In this document: positions 1 through 5,017 of the stretch, piece by piece
Position numbering within the stretch: the first letter of the stretch is position 1
How the letters are laid out: each line of letters opens with the position of its first letter
NCBI GenBank assembly: GCA_029240475.1
Contig: JAREAF010000289.1
Span: 1 to 5,017 of the forward strand
Reading direction: 5' to 3'
DNA: 5,017 nt
Source: Rhodospirillales bacterium
GTDB lineage: Bacteria; Pseudomonadota; Alphaproteobacteria; JAREAF01
Translations under genes and position numbers: made by a program
The notes under the pieces: model-generated
What the model was told of the DNA's origin: nothing
Database searches by the model: none
The model's input: the letters and a program-made list of their open reading frames with translations, nothing else

Positions 1-20
1 GTAAACTGTTGTCGGTATCC

Positions 21-27
21 AGAGGGG
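21..27 (+). promoter_or_regulatory. Probable ribosome binding site of ecm
   Basis: AGAGGGG lies 11 bases before ATG 39, a slightly long spacing. It favours ATG 39 over the in-frame TTG at 9, which would add ten low-complexity residues (MSVSRGAGAG) and has no upstream Shine-Dalgarno visible in the window. The same heptamer precedes ku at a better spacing. Confidence 0.5.
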
Positions 28-38
28 CGGGTGCGGGC

Positions 39-2024
39 ATGACGGAACCTTCCAAGAAACGGGACGAGCCCTGGCTGTTCCGCACCTATGCCGGGCATAG
101 TTCGGCGGAGGCGTCCAACCAGCTTTTCCGGGAAAATCTGGCGCGCGGGCAGACCGGCCTTTCCATCGCCTTCGACCTGCCGACCCAGACCGGCTACGAC
201 CCGGACCACCCGCTCGCGGCCGGAGAGGTCGGCAAGGTCGGCGTGCCCGTGGCCCATCTGGGCGACATGGAGCGCCTATTGGAGGGCATTCCGCTCGAGC
301 GGATGAACACCTCCATGACCATCAATGCGACCGCGCCGTGGCTGCTGGCGCTCTACATCGCGGCGGCGGAGCGGCGCGGCATCGCCCGTGCGGCGCTCTC
401 CGGCACCACGCAGAACGACATCCTCAAGGAATATCTCTCGCGCGGCACCCACATCTTCCCCCCGGCGCCCTCGCTGAAGCTCACGGCCGACGTGATCGCC
501 TTCACCTGCCGGGAGGTGCCGAAATGGAACCCGGTCAATATCTGCTCCTATCACCTGCAGGAGGCGGGCGCGACGCCGGTCGAGGAGCTGGCCTTCGCCT
601 TGGCCAACGCCATCGCCGTGCTGGACGCGGTCAAGGAGAGCGGCGCCGTGGAGCCGGCCGAGCTGCCGGCGGTGGTCGGCCGGATCAGCTTCTTCGTGAA
701 TGCCGGCATGAAGCTGGTCACCGAGATCTGCAAGCTGCGCGCCTTCGGGCAGCTCTGGGACGAGATCGCGCGCGAGCGCTACGGCGTCGCCGAGGAGCGC
801 TTCCGCCGGTTCCGCTACGGCGTGCAGGTGAATTCGCTCGGCCTGACCGAGCAGCAGCCCGAGAACAATGTCTATCGCATCCTGATCGAGATGCTGGCGG
901 TGGTGCTGTCCAAGCGCGGGCGGGCGCGCGCCGTGCAGCTGCCCGCCTGGAACGAGGCGCTCGGACTGCCGCGGCCCTGGGATCAGCAATGGAGCCTCAG
1001 AGCCCAGCAGATCGTCGCCTACGAGACCGACATCCTGGAGTTCGAAGACATCTTCGACGGCTCTCCCGTCGTCGAGGCCAAGGTCGACGAGCTGGCCGAA
1101 GCCGCGCGCGCCGAGCTCGCGCGAATCGAGGAGATGGGAGGCGCCGTCGCCGCCATCGAGCAAGGCTACATGAAGCGGCGGCTGGTCGAGAGCAATGCCC
1201 GGCGGGTCGCCGAGATCGAGAGCGGCGAGCGCAAGATCGTCGGTGTCAACGCCTTCGCCGAGAGCGCGCCCTCGCCCCTGACCGGGGCCGCCGACGGCGG
1301 CTTCCTCACCGTGGAGCCCGAGGCCGAGCGCAAGCAGGTCGAGCGGATCGGCGCGTGGCGCGCAGAGCGCGATCGGAGGCGCGCCGAAGCCGCCCTCGAT
1401 GCGCTCGCCCGCGCAGCGGCATCAGGGGCCAACATCATGGAGCCCTCGATCGCCTGCGCCCATGCGGGCGTCACCACCGGAGAATGGGCGGGCGCCCTGC
1501 GCAAGGCCTTCGGCGAGTACCGTGCGCCGACCGGGATCGCGGGCACCGCCGCGGAGCATTCGTCACGATTGCCAGAGCTGCGCCAGCGGGTCGAATCCGC
1601 GGCGCGCCGGCTGGGGCGCCGTCCGAAAATCCTGGTCGGCAAGCCGGGGCTCGACGGCCACTCGAACGGGGCCGAGCAGATCGCGGTGCGCGCGCGCGAC
1701 GCCGGCTTCGAGGTCGTCTATGAGGGCATTCGCCTCACCCCAGCGCGGATCGCAAACTCCGCGCTCGAAGAGGGGGTGCATCTGGTCGGGCTCTCGGTGC
1801 TGTCGGGCTCGCACCTGCCGCTGGTGACGGAGGTGGTCCGGCGCATGCGCGAGTGCGGCATCGGCGAGGTGCCCGTGGTCGTGGGCGGGATCGTGCCCGA
1901 GGAGGACGCGCAGCGGCTGCGCCAGGCGGGGGTGGCGCGCATCTACACGCCCAAGGACTACGACCTCACCCGCATCATGGGCGAACTGGTGGAGCTGATC
2001 GAGGCTCAAGGCCTGCGCCCCTAG
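39..2024 (+). CDS. ecm: Ethylmalonyl-CoA mutase (B12-dependent, MeaA/Ecm type)
   Basis: This enzyme is predicted to convert (2R)-ethylmalonyl-CoA to (2S)-methylsuccinyl-CoA with adenosylcobalamin, in the cytosol, as a step of the ethylmalonyl-CoA pathway that assimilates acetyl-CoA without isocitrate lyase. From ATG 39 the protein has 661 residues, close to the usual length of Ecm and shorter than the large methylmalonyl-CoA mutase subunit. The N-terminal TIM-barrel mutase domain opens with PWLFRTYAGHS and FDLPTQTGYD, where methylmalonyl-CoA mutases read FDLATHRGYD. The catalytic Tyr-His pair is Y171-H172 in CSYHLQEAGA. The C-terminal cobalamin domain (about 528-655) has the DxHxxG motif with axial ligand H541 (D539, G544), the SxL motif at 586-588 and the GG pair at 616-617. 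The frame is intact. The next gene converges from the other strand. An activity as methylmalonyl- or isobutyryl-CoA mutase is less likely because of the signature sequences and the single fused chain. The family call rests on remembered homologues (MeaA of Methylobacterium). Confidence 0.93.
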   Translation: MTEPSKKRDEPWLFRTYAGHSSAEASNQLFRENLARGQTGLSIAFDLPTQTGYDPDHPLAAGEVGKVGVPVAHLGDMERLLEGIPLERMNTSMTINATAPWLLALYIAAAERRGIARAALSGTTQNDILKEYLSRGTHIFPPAPSLKLTADVIAFTCREVPKWNPVNICSYHLQEAGATPVEELAFALANAIAVLDAVKESGAVEPAELPAVVGRISFFVNAGMKLVTEICKLRAFGQLWDEIARERYGVAEERFRRFRYGVQVNSLGLTEQQPENNVYRILIEMLAVVLSKRGRARAVQLPAWNEALGLPRPWDQQWSLRAQQIVAYETDILEFEDIFDGSPVVEAKVDELAEAARAELARIEEMGGAVAAIEQGYMKRRLVESNARRVAEIESGERKIVGVNAFAESAPSPLTGAADGGFLTVEPEAERKQVERIGAWRAERDRRRAEAALDALARAAASGANIMEPSIACAHAGVTTGEWAGALRKAFGEYRAPTGIAGTAAEHSSRLPELRQRVESAARRLGRRPKILVGKPGLDGHSNGAEQIAVRARDAGFEVVYEGIRLTPARIANSALEEGVHLVGLSVLSGSHLPLVTEVVRRMRECGIGEVPVVVGGIVPEEDAQRLRQAGVARIYTPKDYDLTRIMGELVELIEAQGLRP

Positions 2025-2040
2025 CCGCTGGAGCCGTCCC

Positions 2041-3174
2041 TCAAGGCCGGACGAACCCCAGGCGCGCGGCCAGCGCCACCGCCTCGGCCTGACGGTTGGT
2101 GCCGGTCTTCTCTAGGATGCGCTGGATCTGCGTGCGCACGGTGTTCCGCGACACGCAGTTCGCCGCGGCGATCTGGTTGACGCTTCGGCCCGATGTCAGC
2201 TCCATCAGCACACGCGCTTCGCTCGGGGACAGCCCGTAGAGCTGGGAGAGCACCTCCCCCTGCGGCCCGGTCCGGCTCTCGGGATCGAGGATGAAGACCG
2301 CTGCGCAGGGTCGCTGCAGCGCATCGGCCATCCGCCCTGCGGGAAGCGGCGTGACGAGCAGGCTGAAAGGCCTGCGGCCGGAGCGTTGCGGCACGGCAAG
2401 GCTCCCGCCGGCCCCGCCCGCCTTACCGACGGAGCTGTTGGCTGCGCCACGGATCAGTCGACGCAATTCGCAGCCCGCGGCGCCGGTGGCCGCCAGCTGC
2501 TTTGCCTGAAGCGAGATGCCGTCCCGCCGGGCAGCCAAGCGCTCCGCCGCCGGGTTGGCGTAAAGGACGCCGCCGCTGGCATCCACGATCACAACCGCCA
2601 CTGCCAGCGCATCGAGCGCGGAAAAAGCCAGGCGCCCCGCCTGCCGGATCCCCTCGACGCGGTTGCGGAGCTGCAGGGCTCGCTCCAGATGCGGAATGAG
2701 CAGCCTCAGCAGTTTCTGCTCCGAGGCGGTGAAGTCCGGCCGACCGCGCGGGCGGTGCAGCCCGAGGATGCAGAGCTGACGGTCATCCACCGGCAGCGCC
2801 GTCCCCATGCAATAGAAAAGGCCGAGATGCCGGGCCAAATCGCGATAGAACTCGCTCTCGGCAAAAACGGCGCTCGGCACGACCTCGCTCATCAGCAGCG
2901 CCGATCGCAGCGGTTGTTTCACGCCTTCGATGGACCAGAGGTCGCGCTGTGCGTACTGATCGCGATAGGCGTCCAGGTCCTGCTTCGTCCAGCCGAAGGT
3001 GTCCAGGCCTTCGAGCTCGCCGGCCCGCTTCGACCAGAGCCAAAGCGTCGAGGACCCCGCCTCGAAGAACCTGGCGAGCCGAGTGGGGAGGGACTGCCAC
3101 TCATTGGGCTCGACCGCCGCATCATAAAGACTGCCGAGGAGAGCATGGAATTCCGCGCTGCGACCGGCGTCCAT
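2041..3174 (-). CDS. LuxR-family HTH transcriptional regulator with PAS-like domain
   Basis: This is a 377-residue DNA-binding regulator. The C-terminal LuxR/FixJ-type helix-turn-helix spans about 313-372. It starts at LSPSEARVLMELTSG, and the recognition region is VSRNTVRTQIQRILEKTG (341-358), matching the family pattern well. Residues about 181-225 (ALAVAVVIVDASGGVLYANPA) look like a PAS core that could bind a small ligand or mediate dimerisation. Residues 1-170 resemble the uncharacterised or GAF-like N-termini common in alphaproteobacterial LuxR proteins. I see no acyl-homoserine-lactone domain and no receiver domain, so neither quorum sensing nor a two-component partner is indicated. ATG 3174 is the most upstream usual start before an in-frame stop (complement of 3229-3231), but no good Shine-Dalgarno precedes it. 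The stop lies 16 bp from the ecm stop in convergent orientation. The target and signal are unknown; control of ecm is possible but not shown. Confidence 0.87.
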   Translation of the reverse strand: MDAGRSAEFHALLGSLYDAAVEPNEWQSLPTRLARFFEAGSSTLWLWSKRAGELEGLDTFGWTKQDLDAYRDQYAQRDLWSIEGVKQPLRSALLMSEVVPSAVFAESEFYRDLARHLGLFYCMGTALPVDDRQLCILGLHRPRGRPDFTASEQKLLRLLIPHLERALQLRNRVEGIRQAGRLAFSALDALAVAVVIVDASGGVLYANPAAERLAARRDGISLQAKQLAATGAAGCELRRLIRGAANSSVGKAGGAGGSLAVPQRSGRRPFSLLVTPLPAGRMADALQRPCAAVFILDPESRTGPQGEVLSQLYGLSPSEARVLMELTSGRSVNQIAAANCVSRNTVRTQIQRILEKTGTNRQAEAVALAARLGFVRP

Positions 3175-3594
3175 GGGAAAGCCCGGCTCTACGGTTGTGC
3201 AGGATCGCTGGCTTGCTCGCAGCCAACTTTAGAACCGAACCCTCCAGAAATCGACCGCAACGGGAGCATCATACGAATGGGTCGGGGGCCGTCACGTGCG
3301 GCAATTCCCCAAATGACCGCCGCCCAGCCTACGTGCCCCGGGCGCCCGCGGGACGCCTCCCCCACGACAGGGCCCCCGCGCCGCGGGGCGTCCCCGGACC
3401 CCCCGACGCGCGCTCTTCACCCTTGAGAACCAGGGCCTGGGGCTCCCCGGTCGGTCGCACGCGCCAAGCACAAATCCAGAAAAGACGCTCTAAATCGATC
3501 CTGGGCCGAGCTCGGCACGGCTCGCCGAAAATTAACGTTCCAGTGAAGGGTCTGCAGCCACTCTGGGCCCAAATTCTTGCCCGGGGCCCGTTCA
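3175..3594. other. Gene-free intergenic region between divergent genes
   Basis: This stretch of about 420 bp separates the LuxR-type regulator from the small membrane protein gene. It is open in one forward frame, but that translation is rich in R, P and S and looks non-coding. It contains a GC-rich cluster of overlapping inverted repeats (about 3341-3409), a CACGTG palindrome (about 3294-3299), a less GC-rich stretch around 3430-3580 that may hold promoter sequence, and two GGGCCC palindromes just before the next start. I see no tRNA, no convincing sigma-70 promoter and no terminator with a T-tract. Confidence 0.7.
3350..3394. repeat. GC-rich overlapping inverted repeats (alternative hairpins)
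   Basis: GGGACGCC at 3350-3357 is perfectly complementary to GGCGTCCC at 3387-3394. Between them, CCCCGCG (3374-3380) and CGCGGGG (3382-3388) form a second perfect inverted repeat around one central base; as a hairpin this would be about six pairs with a three-base loop. The two structures share bases 3387-3388 and would compete, and GGGG-CGT-CCCC (3385-3395) is a third option. No run of T follows on either strand, so this is not an ordinary intrinsic terminator. It could be part of a leader or small RNA, or simply a consequence of high GC. Confidence 0.5.
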
Positions 3595-3885
3595 ATGCTC
3601 GTTCTCCGCGCTGGCGGAATTCTGCTGATGTTCGGAGCGGCGCTGCCGCTGGTGCTGTCGCTCGTCCCCTCGGTGGAGCGGGGCTATTACAAGAACCTCA
3701 CCGCGCGGGAGTTCTGGAGGCAGCTGAACCACTGGTCGCTGCGCACCGTCGAAAGCCTGGCCGGCGATCCGCAGAGCGGCTTTTTCGGCCAGATTCTCGC
3801 CGACATCCTCCACCTGCCGGCCTGGGTCGCGCTGGGCGTGCCCGGGATCGTGCTGCTGTTCGCCTCCTTCCTGCGGAAGGAGTAG
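3595..3885 (+). CDS. Small two-helix membrane protein, unknown function
   Basis: I do not recognise this protein. From ATG 3595 it has 96 residues. It has a hydrophobic segment at about 6-24 (AGGILLMFGAALPLVLSLV), a hydrophilic middle of about 50 residues with GYYKNLTAREFW and HWSLRTVESL, and a second hydrophobic segment at about 75-92. Basic residues at both ends (R5; R94-K95) suggest both termini are cytoplasmic and the loop lies in the periplasm. The amphipathic, aromatic-rich loop and high third-position GC support a real gene. An in-frame TTG at 3577 would add six residues (MPGARS), but ATG is preferred because helix 1 then begins near the N-terminus as expected. The Shine-Dalgarno is weak (CGGGG just upstream). 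The gene precedes ku by 109 bp in the same direction; a shared role is not evident because ku seems to have its own promoter. Confidence 0.6.
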   Translation: MLVLRAGGILLMFGAALPLVLSLVPSVERGYYKNLTAREFWRQLNHWSLRTVESLAGDPQSGFFGQILADILHLPAWVALGVPGIVLLFASFLRKE

Positions 3886-3900
3886 CGCGGCATCGGATCC

Positions 3901-3927
3901 GGCAACTCTTCGCAAAACGCGTACGTT
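3901..3927 (+). promoter_or_regulatory. Candidate EcfG-type (general stress) promoter of ku
   Basis: GGCAAC at 3901-3906 is followed after 17 bases by CGTT at 3924-3927. The alphaproteobacterial general-stress sigma factor EcfG/RpoE2 is known to read GGAAC-N16-18-CGTT, so this site has one mismatch in the -35 half, a perfect -10 half and a permitted spacing. It lies about 70 bp before the ku start and would give a leader of roughly 55-60 bases. An alternative sigma-70 reading, TTCGCA (3909-3914) with TATGCT (3932-3937) at a 17-base spacing, fits four of six bases in each half. The sequence alone does not decide between them. Confidence 0.45.
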
Positions 3928-3929
3928 TT
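3914..3929. repeat. Inverted repeat AAAACG-N4-CGTTTT, possible operator
   Basis: Arms AAAACG (3914-3919) and CGTTTT (3924-3929) are perfectly complementary around CGTA. The repeat overlaps the candidate -10 element of the ku promoter and lies in the spacer of the alternative sigma-70 reading, a position where a repressor could act. It is short enough to arise by chance, and part of it is simply the CGTT of the promoter. Confidence 0.35.
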
Positions 3930-3980
3930 CCTATGCTGAAGCGTTCGGCGCCGGAGAACCGGGGCCTCGTGCGCGACTGA

Positions 3981-3987
3981 AGAGGGG
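3981..3987 (+). promoter_or_regulatory. Ribosome binding site of ku
   Basis: AGAGGGG ends seven bases before ATG 3995, an optimal distance, and fixes this start. It agrees with the usual Ku N-terminus (MAPRPSWKG). Confidence 0.75.
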
Positions 3988-3994
3988 TTCCCCG

Positions 3995-4864
3995 ATGGCT
4001 CCGCGTCCAAGCTGGAAGGGGCATTTGCGCCTTTCCCTCGTCTCCTGCCCCGTCCGCCTCTACCCGGCGACCTCGGGAGCGAGCCGGGTGTCCTTCAACC
4101 TTTTGCACAAGGACACGATGAACCGCATCAACATGCGGCCGCACGATCCCGATCTAGGCGAGGTGGAACGCGCCGACCTCGTGCGGGGCTACGAGTACGA
4201 GAAGGGCCGCTACGTGGTCATGGACCCGGAGGATTTCGACCGGGTCCAGATCGAATCGAGCAAGACCATCGTGGTCGAGCAGTTCGTCGACGAGGACGAG
4301 GTCGACCCGCTCTATCTGGAGAGCCCCTATTACCTGGCGCCGGACGGCGACTTCGCCGAGGAGACCTTCGGCGTGATCCGCGAGGCCATGCGGCAGGAGA
4401 AGAAGGTGGCGCTCTCGCGCGTGGTCCTGACCAGCCGCGAGCATCTGATCGCCATGGCGGTGCGCGACAAGGGCTTCCTGGTGACGACCTTGCGCACCGC
4501 CGACGAGGTGCGCAGCTCTGAGGAGATCTTCGAGGACATCGAGGACGCCAAGCCCGAGAAGGAGATGCTGCAGCTGGCCACACAGCTGATCCGGCAGAAG
4601 GCCGGCAAGTTCAATCCCGAGACCTTCCGTGACCGCTACCAGGACGCCCTGATGGAGGTGATCCGGGCGAAGATCAAGGGCGAGACGCCGGTGATCGCCA
4701 AGGCGCCGGAGACGGGCCGCGTGATCAACCTGATGGATGCGCTCAAGCGAAGCCTCGCCGAGAGCGGGGGCGAGCCGGCGCGCAAGCCCCCTGCGCGGAG
4801 CAAGGCGCGCAAGCCCGCGGCGGAGGCGCCGCGCAAGGCCAAGCGCGCCGGCGGTCGCCGCTAG
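3995..4864 (+). CDS. ku: Non-homologous end joining protein Ku
   Basis: Bacterial Ku forms a homodimeric ring that binds DNA double-strand ends and recruits the ligase LigD for non-homologous end joining on the nucleoid. The 289-residue length is typical. The N-terminus WKGHLRLSLVSCPVRLYPAT (7-26) is the family hallmark, and the core continues through FNLLHKDTMNRI (34-45), the conserved DLVRGYEYEKGRYVVMDPED (61-80) and SPYYLAPDG (110-118). The conserved helix FRDRYQDALMEVIRAKIKG spans 211-229, and VINLMDALKRSL follows at 243-254. Residues about 259-289 form a tail rich in K, R, P and A (12 K/R in 31 residues); comparable basic tails in other bacterial Ku proteins are known to influence DNA binding. 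No ligD is visible in the window, so the partner must be encoded elsewhere, possibly downstream. A strong Shine-Dalgarno and a candidate stress promoter precede the gene. Confidence 0.97.
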   Translation: MAPRPSWKGHLRLSLVSCPVRLYPATSGASRVSFNLLHKDTMNRINMRPHDPDLGEVERADLVRGYEYEKGRYVVMDPEDFDRVQIESSKTIVVEQFVDEDEVDPLYLESPYYLAPDGDFAEETFGVIREAMRQEKKVALSRVVLTSREHLIAMAVRDKGFLVTTLRTADEVRSSEEIFEDIEDAKPEKEMLQLATQLIRQKAGKFNPETFRDRYQDALMEVIRAKIKGETPVIAKAPETGRVINLMDALKRSLAESGGEPARKPPARSKARKPAAEAPRKAKRAGGRR

Positions 4865-4922
4865 GCGCCGGACGCGCTACACTTCCGGCAGTTTCAACTC
4901 GCCGAGGTTCGGGTCGAGCCGC

Positions 4923-5017
4923 ATGCGCCTTGCCGGCACCGCGGTCGTGATCGTGGGCGGACTTGCGAGCCTGCCGCGCCGGGTGGCGGCGCGTCTGGTG
5001 GCCGAGCGCGGCGGACG
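4923..5017 (+). CDS. Partial gene start, BRCT-like N-terminus (cut by window edge)
   Basis: From ATG 4923 the frame is open to the window end and gives 31 residues beginning MRLAGTAVVIVGGLASLPRR. The pattern (a beta strand, a GG-L-x-S-x-P-R-R turn, then a helix ending in ERGG) resembles the first strand and helix of a BRCT domain, as in NAD-dependent ligases and related repair proteins. The frame upstream of the ATG has no other usual start back to the ku stop, and the Shine-Dalgarno is weak. The gene lies 58 bp after ku in the same direction and could be co-transcribed. With so little sequence the domain call is an inference, and a competing reading exists on the other strand (an ORF ending at 4877). 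Confidence 0.5.
   Translation, partial: MRLAGTAVVIVGGLASLPRRVAARLVAERGG

Noticed and set aside
9..38. TTG start for ecm, ten residues upstream
   Set aside because: The added residues are low-complexity and unlike the family N-terminus, and AGAGGGG at 21-27 fits ATG 39.
276..1163. Antisense ORF of 295 residues under ecm
   Set aside because: It mirrors the ecm codons (rich in L, D, G and H) and lacks recognisable motifs.
338..1723. Long plus-strand ORF of 461 residues inside ecm
   Set aside because: Its translation is dominated by R, G and A and has no domain pattern; it is an out-of-frame shadow in high-GC DNA.
39..2024. Methylmalonyl-CoA mutase large subunit as the identity of the first gene
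   Set aside because: The FDLPTQTGYD signature, the 661-residue length and the fused cobalamin domain fit Ecm/MeaA better.
2005..2060. Bidirectional terminator between the convergent ecm and LuxR-type genes
   Set aside because: Only short GGCC matches are present, with no stable stem and no T-tract.
2386..3426. Plus-strand ORF of 346 residues opposite the LuxR-type gene
   Set aside because: The minus strand has a clear LuxR HTH, and this frame is its antisense image running into non-coding sequence.
3175..3594. tRNA or other structured RNA gene in the gap
   Set aside because: No T-loop (GGTTCRA-type) or acceptor-stem pairing was found on either strand.
2949..3980. Plus-strand ORF of 343 residues spanning the intergenic region and the small membrane protein
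   Set aside because: It overlaps two better-supported genes and its sequence is compositionally biased (R, P, S, A) without domain features; the lack of stops reflects high GC.

Overview
The window reads as ordinary chromosome from a high-GC bacterium, most likely an alphaproteobacterium. The evidence is a single-chain ethylmalonyl-CoA mutase of the MeaA/Ecm type, a short bacterial NHEJ Ku with a basic tail, a PAS/LuxR-type regulator, strong G/C preference at third codon positions, and a possible general-stress (EcfG-type) promoter in front of ku. The genus cannot be fixed from the sequence. I see no transposase, integrase, phage gene, CRISPR array, tRNA or rRNA.

Layout: (1) 39-2024 (+) is a complete ethylmalonyl-CoA mutase, the B12-dependent carbon-skeleton mutase of the ethylmalonyl-CoA pathway for acetyl-CoA assimilation. 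(2) 2041-3174 (-) is a LuxR-family regulator with an uncharacterised sensory N-terminus, a PAS-like middle and a C-terminal HTH. It converges on the mutase gene with only 16 bp between the stops. (3) 3175-3594 is a gene-free stretch of about 420 bp that carries GC-rich overlapping inverted repeats and must hold the promoters of the flanking divergent genes. (4) 3595-3885 (+) is a small two-helix membrane protein of unknown function. (5) 3886-3994 is a short intergenic region with a candidate stress promoter and the ku ribosome binding site. (6) 3995-4864 (+) is the DNA-end-binding protein Ku. (7) 4923-5017 (+) is the start of a gene cut by the window edge, whose visible 31 residues resemble the start of a BRCT domain.

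The genes do not form one system. Central carbon metabolism lies on the left, a regulator of unknown target in the middle, and DNA double-strand-break repair on the right. The most interesting regulatory hint is a GGCAAC-N17-CGTT element upstream of ku, which would place end-joining under the general stress response. I found no convincing previously undescribed system; the findings are modest leads.
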